The notes under the pieces: model-generated
Told to the model about the DNA's origin: nothing
Databases searched by the model: none
What the model saw: only the letters and a program-made list of their open reading frames with translations
Program-made: the position numbers and the translations under genes
Part shown: positions 24,366-39,824 of the stretch, piece after piece
How the letters are laid out: every line of letters begins with the position of its first letter
Position numbering within the stretch: position 1 is the first letter of the stretch
NCBI RefSeq assembly: GCF_020921035.1
Contig: NC_063153.1
Coordinates: forward strand, 15,004,001-15,068,000
DNA: 64,000 bases
Direction: 5' to 3'
Source of the DNA: Rhodamnia argentea
Lineage: Eukaryota > Streptophyta > Magnoliopsida > Myrtales > Myrtaceae

Positions 24366-25473
24366 AGAATCCCCCCTTCTCTTCTCTTTGGGGATAAGAC
24401 TAAAGCAACGTGACATATTTATTTTCTAAGAGAACTATATTACGGTACAGAGTGATTATAATCTTATGGAAGATGGACGTTTAAAGAAAACGAAAGTGGC
24501 ACGCACTCTTGACTCGACTGCGTATTGCCAAAGATAAGGTAAAATTACTTATTATTCCAAAATATCTTCAAACATGCCAAATTAATTGAGTCCATCCAGT
24601 TAATTTAGTCGGAAATCATAGATGTCGATCATCATATGTGGTACAACCGGCGACTTTGCTCGGGCCCTCGGTAGATTCGAACTAGCCAGTAACTAGGCCG
24701 GTAGGACCCTAAAGGCCCTGGTCAAGGGCCGCAACCCTCGCCGACTAAAAACAAAAGGGGAAAAAGATAGAAAAGATAATAATGATTCAATTTTTTAAAA
24801 GAAGAAAATTTAAAAAAAAAATGCGCACGTCATCTTCGGCCGTGCCACATAAGATGGCTAGCGTTCCCATATCAGCGATTTCCGAACAAAATTAATTAGA
24901 AGGACTCAATTGACAAATTATGAAAGGGTTCAAAATTAAATTGATACAATTGAAGGGTCTATAATTAAATTGATACAATTACAATGGATTTTAGGACTTT
25001 TTGAAGATTCAGATTCATACTAAATTCAACAATTCCTCATCAACTACTTTTGATTTAACCTTTTCCCATTTAATATTTTAGCATGGATACTTACATTTTG
25101 GAAAAAAAATTACGAAAGCCACGTGTCGATTTCGTGCCACGTCAGCAACACCACGTCGGTAATTTGGCAGAGCTACCAAGCGTCCTAAACGGTAGTTGAC
25201 ATTGGCGAAGGATCATGGAGAGTGGAATCTGACTCTTTATCTGTTCTTGACTATATGAATAATCAGCCAATGAGAATTTAGACTTAAATCATAAAATAAA
25301 GTCTTATTTAGATATACAATACCTGATTTTGATGAACAATAATAATAAAGAGAAAGAACTTGTTAAAGAACTTGTTAAAGAACAAGAATTCTCAGGACAC
25401 AACTTTCTGATCCAACAAAAGAGTTCCTAAAAATTAAGGGAAATAAAGAGAAAGAAACAACAACTTATGAATA
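24366..25473. other. Spacer between the SAP pseudogene and gene, with TIR element copy B
   Basis: No gene. From about 24590 to 25003 the sequence resembles the dispersed TIR family: ATCATATGTGGTACAACC, TCAGCGATTTCCG, repeated AAATTGATACAATT, and a right end GGATTTTAGGACTTTTTG. The left end is not clear. The remainder is AT-rich, with the short direct repeat AAAGAACTTGTT twice at about 25355-25381. Confidence 0.5.
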
Positions 25474-25929
25474 TCAAATACTAAAACCCATCTTATCGGC
25501 CTTGCAAAGAGGATCCTCCTCGGCAATTCTCCTCCTCGCGGCCACCTTGAAATCGACATTGCAGTCGTGTTCTTCTGGATACCGATGTGCCCCGCAGAAC
25601 ACGTCGCCGCAGCGGCACTCGAACCCTAGTAAACCGACACGCTTGTTGCACGCGGAGCACCTATTCTGCTTCTTGATCGTTCTTGGGGTCGAACCGTCGA
25701 TAGTCAGATCGCTCACTAAAGCGGTCAGATCATCCAAAGAAACGGCAACCTCGGAAGCCGAGTTCGATGCTTGTCCTGTGGGCGCCTCGGCGGCTGATTT
25801 CGCGACTTGGTCTCTGAGGAAAGTGGCGTAGCACTTGGAGCAGAGATCGTGCTGCTCTCGGACTCCATAGAAACCGCAACCCGCCGCGCAAAACGACGGT
25901 TCTGCACCGAAATCTCTGTCCGTTCCCAT
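25474..25929 (-). CDS. A20/AN1 zinc-finger stress-associated protein (SAP)
   Basis: Small intronless gene for a 151-aa stress-associated protein; the family acts in abiotic stress responses, with ubiquitin binding or E3 activity shown for some members. The A20 finger is complete: C14-x3-C18 with GFYG, then C30-x2-C33. The AN1 finger is complete: C91, C94, C105, C107, C112, H115, H121 and C123, including LGFECRCG and the YPEEHDC signature. The linker between them is acidic and serine-rich, as usual. The length fits the intronless plant class (about 150-180 aa). The start MGTDRDFG is the first ATG of the frame. A TATA run at 25984-25993 lies shortly upstream. The nearest dead copy is at 23660-24044. 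Confidence 0.93.
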   Translation of the reverse strand: MGTDRDFGAEPSFCAAGCGFYGVREQHDLCSKCYATFLRDQVAKSAAEAPTGQASNSASEVAVSLDDLTALVSDLTIDGSTPRTIKKQNRCSACNKRVGLLGFECRCGDVFCGAHRYPEEHDCNVDFKVAARRRIAEEDPLCKADKMGFSI

Positions 25930-25983
25930 GCTCGATGTGTGTGACTGTGTTGTTTGATGTGTCTTAGAATGTTACAGCTGCGA

Positions 25984-25993
25984 TATATATATA
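25984..25993 (-). promoter_or_regulatory. Candidate TATA box of the SAP gene
   Basis: Alternating TATATATATA about 55 bases before the start codon on the minus strand. It would leave a very short leader of about 25 bases. Confidence 0.5.
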
Positions 25994-25999
25994 AGCAGG

Positions 26000-27100
26000 C
26001 TCTTAGGAGATAAATTCTCTAATTCTACTGGGATTTGTATTCACAGGTCCGAAACGGTGAAAACGATATTTGATCGGACCTAAATAATGTCCGTATTAAG
26101 CCCTTGCATTACTTTAAAAAAATTAATTTTTTACTTGAAAAACAACCTGTCTTGGGCTGGGCTGGCCCAAGAGGACCTTGTGGGCTAGCTGGCCCAAGAA
26201 AAATTGCTTCCCCAGGCCCGCCTATTAAAATATCAAATCTTTACTCGTTTTTTTTTTTGAGGGCCAATTTCCTAATAAAAAAATCAGGTACAGTCTTAAA
26301 TCCGCCTCGAATTTTTTTTATCTAAAAAAATTCTATACTTTAAATCTAGTCTCAAATTTGTCCCGAACTTTTTCTTTGTCTTTGAAAAAACTCCAAATTT
26401 TGGGTGCAATTCCAATTTTATCCCAAACTTTTTTTTCTAAAGAGAAAAATTGAATTACCAATTGTTATTTTAATCTCCAATCTTCCCTCATTATCTCTCT
26501 ATTAAAAAATCATCGTTAGTCTTCCCTAATTTTCGTATCTCATAACAATATCATTTTGCAGAATTTTAATATTTTTTATTTGGTTAGATTTTTTATCGAC
26601 GTGGAAAATGCAGCGTCGATCCGTACCTATCGACTCATTAATTTATTGATGCGATTTTTTTTTTATAGATGTAGAAATTCTATGTCGAATTGGGATTGGA
26701 TCATGGGAGTAGAATTGGGAATCAATTGAATTTTTCTAGGAAAACAAAATTCGAGGCAAATTTGTGATTGAATTTCAAGTCGGTTTTTTTTTTTTAGATA
26801 AAAAATATTTGAATAGGTTTAAGAATGGATATAAAGTTGGGAACTTTTTCTGAGATTAGAAAAATTCGAAATAGGTTCGAAACTGAACTTAAAAGTTGAA
26901 GATTTTTTTTAAAGAAAAAGTTAAATTCCGGCCCGAAATCGATTTGCCCTGTCGAGACCGCAGCGAGTCCAAAGCTTCCCACCGTCGGTTCCACAGTGTG
27001 GAGCACCAGAAAGGGCTCGCCGGGCTGCTTCTCGGTTCTCTCCACAGCGTTCTCGTCAAGCCTCAGAAGTCTCTCTACGGCGGGACCGTTTCCGACGCAA
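26000..27100. other. Divergent intergenic region between SAP and the MEPCE-like gene
   Basis: AT-rich. From about 26280 to 26930, phrases such as AAATTTGTCCCGAACTTTTTC on the left return in loosely inverted form on the right (GGGAACTTTTTCTGAG, TTCGAGGCAAATTTG), which suggests an old inverted-repeat element with poor ends. No coding sequence recognised. Confidence 0.4.
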
Positions 27101-27142
27101 AAACCCTAAACTGATCGTCCTCCATTGACATTCGCCACCCCA

Positions 27143-27158
27143 CTCTCTCTCTCTCTAG
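27143..27158 (+). repeat. (CT)n microsatellite in the MEPCE-like leader
   Basis: CT run on the sense strand about 25 bases before the start codon, ending in CTAGGG. Confidence 0.8.
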
Positions 27159-27183
27159 GGGGGAAGCGATTGAAGCGGAAAAG

Positions 27184-30100
27184 ATGGACGGAGAAATCGC
27201 AGAGGAGGAGCGGGGGCAGCCGAAGAAGAGAACGCAGAAGCGAAACCGCAAGGAATTCGCTCCCTTCGGCAACTACAGAAGCTACTACGGCTATCGCGTA
27301 ATTCTCTATGCGCCCTCTTGTCTGTCCGGGCGTGATTTTCCACCTTCGCACCGTTTGGTGCTCGCTTTGGTTTCTTGGAATTCGGCTTTGCTCTCCACTT
27401 GTTTCGACGCCCATCTCTCTTTCTCCTTCGTGCCGCAGGTAGGTCAGGAATTGGATGAAGATCCGCGGTTGAAAGTCTTGAAGAAGGAGTGGTTCGAAGG
27501 CAAGGACTGTCTCGACGTTGGCTGCAACATTGGGCTTGTCGCTATCTACATTGGTGAGTGGATTGTTCACAGTCCTCATAGGTTTATGGTTCCTTTGTGC
27601 CTTTCTGAGTCTCAGCTTAAAGTTTGCTGCTTTACTCGTCTATGCTTTGTTTCTGACGATTCTTGACTTGGATGTCCATATTGAGATTGTTTGCTTCTCC
27701 AGTGACTGTTTGCGTTTTGTGTGGCATTCACTCACTTCAGCTCTAGGACTTACGAAACCCAGTGACTAGTGGATCTTTGTAGGCTGAGTGAGTTGCTTGG
27801 AAGCTACATATGCTGTCTGGCCCTGTTCTTATTAGCAGGTACTAGGTCTCTAGTCCCTAAAAGATATCTCGCGTAGTTTTTGAAGGAAGATGACTCCATT
27901 TGGTATTTGATATTCCCTTCAATGCCACTCTACAGAACCGTACATGAGATCCTTCCAATACTTGTTTTATGAAGACTGTGGTTTGTCTTACAAATTACAT
28001 GTTATTTTCTTGGAAAACTTTCTGATGTTTACTTACTGCAACACACTTCCAGTGCTCGATGATGACATATCAGAGCTGTAAGATTTATTACTTGTTTTGG
28101 TTGTGATAGGGAGATATTTTATCTAAAATTGAAAAAAAAGAAGAAGAAATAAAGTGACTTTAACAAAAGGATGGTGGGTATGACTAAGAATGAGCAAATC
28201 CGCATTTTATGGTTCAGTCATTTACCTCATTAATATTTTGAGACTTCTTCTGCAGTTTAGGTTCTGATATTTTCTCCTCTCTTTCATTGTTTATTACTTT
28301 TAAGTGGTCTAGTTATGTTTTCTTTTTTTTTTTTTTTTGGTTGGGGGGCGGGGGGGTGGGGGTGTGGGGGGTTGGGGGGGGATGCGGGATTCAGTATTTT
28401 GCGTGCACTTGTTGCTTCGACCAGTGGTTTTTTTGCTTGATGCTGTCTACGAGTAATCATATTTGTCTACATTGTATGATATCTGAGTTATGGATCTAAT
28501 TTAGCACTTATTATAACGTAATATTTTTCAATCTTCTACAGCAAAAAAGTTTTGCTGCCGGAGCATTTTGGGAATTGACATCGACTCAAGTACGATTCTA
28601 TGAATTCAAATCCCTCCTTGAAGAGGTTTACGTGAATTTGAACAAGGAGTTCTCTTTTATTCTCTGTTTTTATTAAATTACCGTGACGATAAAAGTCTAG
28701 GTTTTTTTACTTTGAGTAATTAGCACAACAATATTCACATGCAAAGACAGCAAAAAGATTTTCTCGGACTCATTTGACAATGCTGGGATCGGTCACTTAG
28801 CTCATATCAAGTTAACAGCATATCATTAAGATTTGTTAAATAGTTGAAGTATTGTAGCATTTCCACACTCTACATATATGATCGCCTTTTGTCCATCTTG
28901 AGAAGTTTCTTGTTGACAGTTTTCCCCTCCCCCTTTTGGTGATAGAAGCGGATCTGACTAGTTGAACAACCGGCCGATCGTCTTTTTTGGTTTTCCTAGA
29001 TGCTCTTCTGTAGGAAGCAATTTAGTATCATATAGGTGACGAGTCTCTTTTTTTGTAGGGAGAACGTATGTTTTCCAATTCATATGCCCTACAGTTAACG
29101 GATTATGTATTAAGAAGAAGGAGGCCAGAAACATGAGTGGCTTGGTAATGATAATAAGGTCTGTTATGATGCCTCTTGATGATGGATGATAGAAACCTTG
29201 ATATGAAGTAATCTCAGCTGATTGTAAATTGAGAAGCATATCAAACTTGTGCTTGACCTTTTAAGCAAGTGTCAGTTCCCATTGTGTTTGTTAGATTGCG
29301 ATTGGCTTACCAATAGCATACCCCGTATTTTATGGCTGGACATTGAGCCTTACCTTTAGTGGGTGAGCCAAGAAATTTGGAAAAACATCAGTTGACGAGG
29401 TCGAGATATAGGATTTTACATGAAAATTTTAATGAATTTAGTAATTATCAACAAAATATGAACCAGCATTTTTTTTTCCCTGGAGGGGGGAAGGGGGAGC
29501 GGCCATCATTACCTCCCCTTGGGCCTGTCCCTTTGGTCGAAGATGTGAGGTTTTTTATTACAACTGGGATTAGTAAGCTTTTCATGTTTGAGGGGAGGAG
29601 ATAGATTGTTATCAAGTCTGATCGAATGACTATGCCTACAAACAAAGAAACGATGATGACGTCTTTCTTTGTCGGTGAGAAATGAATATGCTTAATGTTT
29701 TCATATACTGTCAACTATCACCTGTTTCTGATAGTTGAGGTTCATTTTGCTTGTCAGATCGCTAGCTATCTTGTGCTTCCCTCTAGATATCTTAAATATT
29801 CTCCTTACGATGCATATCTAGTTCAAAATAGAAAATCAATTTGCAAATAGAACAGTTCAATGGGTTGTGTAGCTTCCTCTTAATGTTTTAAATATTTGTT
29901 TTTATGATGCGTATCCTATTTCAAGATTGAAAGTCAATTTGCAAATAGAATAGTTGAAAGGGTTGTGTGCACTTCCAGTTTTACATGTAACTTATGTGTA
30001 TTGTTTTTTTTCCTTAATAAATTGGTACTTACCAGGAAAAAACGAAAGAAAGCTATGCTGTTGCATTTGTCGTCGGTCAGTTTGATTGATGAGGAATTTG

Positions 30101-32708
30101 AGGTCAGTAGGGAGTGTTGACTGTTGAGATTGTAAGATTAACAGTATTAAATTGGTCTATTTGCCATTTCAATTCTCAAAAATGACATACCTGACATAAT
30201 CTCAGTCATGTCAAACTAATTTGCCTCATGGTGGTGCTCTTGGAATGATAACGTGTATTTATTGATGACAGATTTTTTATTTGTGGTGGATTAATGTTTC
30301 TTTGTTTTTAGACCGAATTGAGGATGCTTATTGGAACCTCAGGAAAACTGTAAGAATGCAATCTGCCGGTAAGAGCCATTCAAAGACTTGCCAATCAGGG
30401 CCTGAAGAGAGACCAGATGATGATGCACAAAACCTTAGCATGTCAAAATATGGGGAAACAGGGAAAAGTACAAAGAACCAGTGTCTTTCAGAGAAGAGAG
30501 ATCTCGATGAGATCGTATCTTTCCGGAAGGAAAATTTTGTTCTAGCTCGGGCTGATGCTCATGAAAGTTATGATACCATTCTTTGGTAAGTGACGCTTTA
30601 GTAGCTATTATAAGAAATGAGGAATTGTAGTTTGAGCACCTTTAGCAAAACTAGGGTAGCGGAGTCTTAAAGTAAATGTTTTTAAAGAAAAGGACAATTA
30701 TGGATGCTTAACAGAACTAGAACATTAGGTCTGTAATGCATTTTTAAATCTCATGTAAGGAGGTATACTTGTTCATCATTCTTGATCAAGCTTTTGTTGC
30801 AATTTGATGTTTACAGCTTGATTTTCCATTTCATTCTCGTTTTAATAAACAATTAGCTCTTATATCATGGCCAAGGTTTTTGATAAGTGAAACCCATCAA
30901 AAAGAATTGTCTCAGGGGAAATATGTCTAAGTTAATCCAAATTAAAGCTGGAGATATTATTGTGTATACTGCATTCTACTTGCCAGTACTAAAAGTTGAT
31001 TGTTTATCTTAGAATAGTAGACGGTTGCTATGAAGTTAAATCTCACTCTTCCTCCACTGGAGCGGAATTTCTTTCTCTGCATCTAGTTGCTTGAAATATG
31101 TCAAAGAAGTTAGGTTTTTTTCTTGTGTATTTAACTAACTCAGGTTACCTTACTTAAGTGGATTAAAGTGATTTACCACATGTTTTATGCCCATGACCTT
31201 TCATTTTTGGGTTCATTTGCTTTTATGTTATTAACAAGAAGATATCTTCCCTCCTTGCTGCAGTTTAAGCGTGACAAAGTGGATTCATCTGAACTGGGGT
31301 GATGAGGGGCTAATTACTTTGTTTTCAAAGATCTGGCGACTTCTTCGACAGGTAAAACCTGCACATGTTATTTAGTCGATGCATCTTTTCTGCAAAAGAT
31401 TCATGTAGCATGATTCTTTGCGATCTTCATATTGGAAATGTGGAGGAGCTATTAAGTGGAGCTGTCCTTGGTATCTTTCATTTAACTGTTCCAATATCGG
31501 TGAATTTTCCGTGAGCACTTAAAACTAAATTGGTGAAACTGCACTGAAAAATGTCTTCAGATGAGTCTTTATCCTTTCCTGTTTCCTTTGCTGGTCATCA
31601 CCTGTGAGATGATTTCTTATCTCGATCGCTTTACTGGCTGTCATAACTCGCCTTTCCTTCTGGGCTTCAGAAGCGCCAGTGTATGTGGCCAGAATCTCTC
31701 TAGATTCCTTTTACTAGTACTCCTTACAGTGATTTCGTTTGTCGCTTGAAGTCATGGAACACCACTACACAGTTCACTTTTTAAGATTTTGATATTTTTG
31801 CATGGCTTGCCCATCATAGTGGTAGAGCATCCTGGTTTACTGTCTTATGTGCTTCATGGATTACCGGATAGAGAGATCTTGAATTGATAATAAGAGGCGA
31901 TTTTATGGATTTCATGGAAGAAACATCCATTTCTAATGTTTTCTTGGGCAATAATTTCTGTAATTGCTTACTATGGAAGTTTGATTTTACTAGCCTAAAT
32001 TTGCTGTATTACTAAATGTAAGCCATGGGATATAGGGAAAAGGAAGGTTAAGCATAGATGGCACTAGAGGAGTCCTTTCCATCTGAACTTATAGATCACA
32101 AGTTTGTGACTAGCTTTGTCTGTGTAATTTTTCGTGACCTTTGTCCATCTCACATGATTTGGGGTAACTGTTGAAACTTGTCCTACTGCATCTCCTGTGA
32201 ACAGGGTGGCATCCTTATCTTGGAGCCTCAACCTTGGCGTTCATATGAACAAAATCGTCTGGTGTCTGAGGTATGATGATGAATTTGATGGATCTGGAAA
32301 CTGCCTTTAAAGTCCTTGATTCCAGTTTTACTTTTTGTTTAGTGGAAACTGATGTCTATGCCATAGCTTTTGAACCTGTTTGATTGATACTGTTCCAGAT
32401 ATGCTTAGGTTCAATTTTTTCTTTTCTTTTTCTGTTTCTGCAGACAACAGCGGCAAATTATGACAAGATCATGTATCCACCGGAGATTTTTCAGGATATA
32501 CTTCTTGATAAGGTTAGGTTGAGTCCTCGTTTCCATATTTATAACCAAACAGCATCACTCTTGTTGTTTCTCATCAAATATATCCATGATGTGTAACTGA
32601 CTATTGTTGCTTTTGCAGATAGGCTTTAGGACAGTAGAGGACCTTACCTCCGGTTTGTCGGGGACCAAAGCCGGATTCAATAGACCAGTATTGGCATTCC
32701 GGAAATAA
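27184..32708 (+). CDS. Bin3/MEPCE-type RNA 5'-phosphate methyltransferase
   Basis: SAM-dependent enzyme of the Bin3 family; the human member methylates the 5' gamma-phosphate of 7SK RNA. It matches my recollection of Arabidopsis At5g51130. Eight exons join in frame: 27184-27297, 27439-27553, 28542-28589, 30312-30585, 31264-31351, 32205-32270, 32444-32512, 32619-32708; 287 aa. A basic N terminus (KKRTQKRNRKEFAPFGNY) precedes SAM motif I, CLDVGCNIGLVAIYIA at about residues 62-77, then GIDIDSNRIEDA. A low-complexity insert follows. The Bin3 signature comes next: CLSVTKWIHLNWGDEGL from residue 184, LILEPQPWRSY, then IGFRTVEDL near the end. The insert and total length fit the plant form. Intron 1 (141 nt) has no stop in frame. 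Intron 2 holds an unusually G-rich run. Confidence 0.92.
28339..28388 (+). repeat. G-rich tract in intron 2 of the MEPCE-like gene
   Basis: About 50 bases with six or more runs of at least four G on the sense strand, after a poly-T tract. It meets the simple rule for a G-quadruplex (four G runs with short loops) in both DNA and pre-mRNA. Confidence 0.85.
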
Positions 32709-34989
32709 CTAAATGGGGGAAAGCTGCAATTGTGCACTGAAGTTTGATACTTGCGGTGAAGTCCATCTCACGGGTGAGATGTTTTTGAAGGGACAGACAT
32801 TAGGTGCGTGCAAAGCGGGGACACAAAGCATTCTGGAATGATATTGTTCTGGCATACAGTAGTACGTCTTCATGCAACCTCTGTCCGGGATAAGTGACGT
32901 TGTAAGTACATGCCTACAAACATGAGAGCGGCGAGGGGATCTCCAAGTTCCCATGCAGATTGTGGTTTCGAATATGTTAATGGCAGCATTAGGCCTTATT
33001 GGGGATAGCCCAACCCTATTTATGGGAACATATACTTAGCTTAATGGAAAAGAGAGCTGTCAACAGAATTTCTTGTGCAGAAATTTTTCTAATATTCTTC
33101 CCATTCCCGTGGTCATAACTTGAAATTTCTTGCCTCATCATATGCTCGGGCAAGCGAAATCCGTTAGGTCAGGACTCTTCTCTCTCTTATCTCTCTCCCC
33201 GCCTCCATGGGAGATTAAACGTCACCTTTTATGATATTTGGGTTGGTTCAATGGATTTCGTACGTTGAAGAGACAGACAACCAGTTTGCAGGATTAGTAA
33301 CGTTATGTTCTGAAGATGAAGATGTGCATGCTGCCGTGCTACTATTGTGTACATGGCGCAATTGTCAGTCTATAACCTCGTTTTCTCGACTAGGTTTGAG
33401 GAATTCCCATCTCTGAGCACTCCTCCACTTTCATACCTTCTTTACTTGGAAGCGACGCTGTCTTGTGACTTTGCTAGTATTCCACTTAGAATAACAGTTG
33501 GATAACAGTTCTTGAAGGATGATCTTCCAATCGGGCCAACTGCATATCATAAGCAAAGACCGGTCCTTTTCCACCACAAATCTTTACTTGGAAGCGACGC
33601 TGTCTTCTGACTTTGCTAGAGTATTCCACTTAGAATAACTGTTGGATAACAGTTCTTGAAGGATGATCTTCCAATCAGGCCAACTGCATATCATAAGCAA
33701 AGACCTGTCCTCTTTCACCACAAAGTAAGTTGTGAGGCCGTGTAGCAGTTGCCGATTTGTAAAATCATTGCGGATCCAGGGGCAAATTGCAGAGGCCCTA
33801 TGCCTTCAGGCATCATATTTTTCCTCTCAATGGAAGATGAACAGAATCCTGCAATGACAAAACCACGAATTTGATGATTGACCAATGATAGACCCTATTC
33901 CATCACACAAATGTCAACCATGGCTCCATTTTCTTATTTCAAGCACGGTGTTCTGAAAATGAAGATATGAATGGGGCATATATTTTCACGTCACATGAGA
34001 GAAATTCTAAAGGATGTGCCATCTTCGCTGCCTAGATATCACTGAACGAAACTTCAAATTTTGCAGGAATTCTTAATAACCAATATGAGAAAAGCTGCAA
34101 ATCTTAAACGAATATAGATGCCTGGTAATCCATGAATATAGTTGCCAAGGTGATCATCAAATCTTAAAAGCACAAGCTCCAGGAGAGTTCGTGAGGGTCC
34201 CTTCCTGATCATAGCAGAATAACTGGCACAGCAAGTCAAGCAAAGTTACAATCACAATCAACAATGTCAGATTGCTGCACAAGGAGAAGGAGAAAAGGGC
34301 AAAGGAGTATTTCTCTCCCATTAACAAAACCAGATTTTGAATAAGTTGGAGAAAAGTCGGATTGCAATCAAGTTACAAGGAAAATGTCTATAGAACTGAG
34401 AAACACGTGACTGCTATGTAAAAAGAACAAAACGTAAGCTCTGTACACTATTTCTCTTGGCCAACAATCAGTTATAGTCACCTTGAACATAAACAATGCC
34501 ACCAGGCTTTTACAGAGAAAACAATGCAATCCGCCAACTCAACAGCAAATGTGCAGCATCCGAACTTCAAGTCGTTTATCGTAAAACAGTTATCCAGAGC
34601 AGGCCTCGCATAAGGAGCAGCTTCCACAGATGCGCATCAAGAGTGTCGGGCACACCAAGTTCATATATTTGTGCACACATGGATTGCTAAAGCAAACACT
34701 TAGCCAAACGCTCTGCTCGAGACATCAGTTTGAGTATTTGTCAGTAGGTCATAGTTGGTAAAAACAAATTTCCATATTAGGTAATCCTTCGGCCAAAAAA
34801 AATATTAGGTAATCCAAGTTAAAAATAAAGCCACATAGTGTTTATAAAACAAATATCTGCGACTTTTCTATGTGGAAAGGAAAACATGGTGGAAAACACT
34901 CCATTAACTTAAGGAAATACATGATACATTAAGATGAGAAACAAGATAATTCAATCCTAAAGCAAAATATAGAAATCGTACCGCATCAT
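32709..34989. other. Convergent 3' ends of the MEPCE-like and CKL genes
   Basis: Probably 3' UTR of the + gene up to about 33150 and of the minus gene from about 34300. In between lies a direct tandem duplication (33439-33724). I see no further gene; the short frames in this stretch have no known motif. Confidence 0.5.
33439..33724. repeat. Tandem duplication, two units of about 142 bp
   Basis: Unit 1 starts at 33439 and unit 2 at 33581, both with TCTTTACTTGGAAGCGACGC. Both continue through GGATAACAGTTCTTGAAGG and CATATCATAAGCAAAGACC to CCACCACAAA or CACCACAAA. Only a few bases differ between units, so the duplication is fairly recent. Confidence 0.9.
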
Positions 34990-39008
<4,019 letters not shown>

Positions 39009-39824
39009 CGGACTGGTCGAGCTCTGGGGTTCGTCAAGAAGCTCTTTTGATCACGTCGAAGCTTCTGATTCTGGTTTAGAGAGAGAGGGAGAAGGAGAGG
39101 GTTGAGGATGAAATGAATGATCAAAGAGAGAGAGAGAGAGGGGATGGAAAGAGAGCGACTTTTTGAGGTAGTTCTTGTTTCAACTGAGAAACTCAGACCA
39201 CACGCAGAAGAAGGAAGCGTGGCAATGGACGACAGGAAATCCTGGCGCAAATTTATATTAATTTCCTCGTTGTCCAAATTAGACTTTTGTCATTTGCAAA
39301 GCTGAGGGAAAAACAAATTTTGTCACGTCTAACCACCAAAAGGGGTTGAATTCTCCCTTTTTAAAGTATGAATACGAGAGAAACAAAACAAAAATTACAA
39401 AAAATTCAAAGTGAATTATCCGATATCGAGATTGAGACGTTGAATGGAAAATTTCAAAATTAAAAAATCAAAGGATGGATCTAAACAGACCAACCATCTC
39501 GAACGTTCGTGCAAATCGACTTGCTAACAACGAAGTAACGTTGCATTGTCAAAGTCATTACCGTGGCCGGCCGATCATGTGGGCACTTTTTATGAAAGTA
39601 GATGCATCGAAAATAATGAGAAAGAAAAGAGAGAAAAGGAGAAGAAGATTCGAGCGATACGATTCGCACAATAAATAGACGTTAATCAAGTGATATGATC
39701 CGTACAAGTAGACATCAAGTATGTTTATTATTGAACCCTTGGAAAACAAATTGAACATGCAAGTAGACGGAGATGTGTAAGACTCATCAATCTCGCAAAG
39801 AACAGGCAAATGCTACTACGTCAA
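39009..39824. other. CKL leader and promoter; XTH 3' flank
   Basis: Contains a GA run (39124-39140; CT on the transcript) in the probable CKL 5' UTR. Beyond 39300 the sequence is AT-rich with no gene. The part nearest 39824 is the XTH 3' UTR. Confidence 0.5.

Noticed and set aside
24058..24413. Arg/Pro/Gly-rich frames (repeats of PEPEP or RNR type) at 23.9-24.4 kb
   Set aside because: They are translations of the AACCGG units of the hAT-like element in several frames, not a protein repeat gene.
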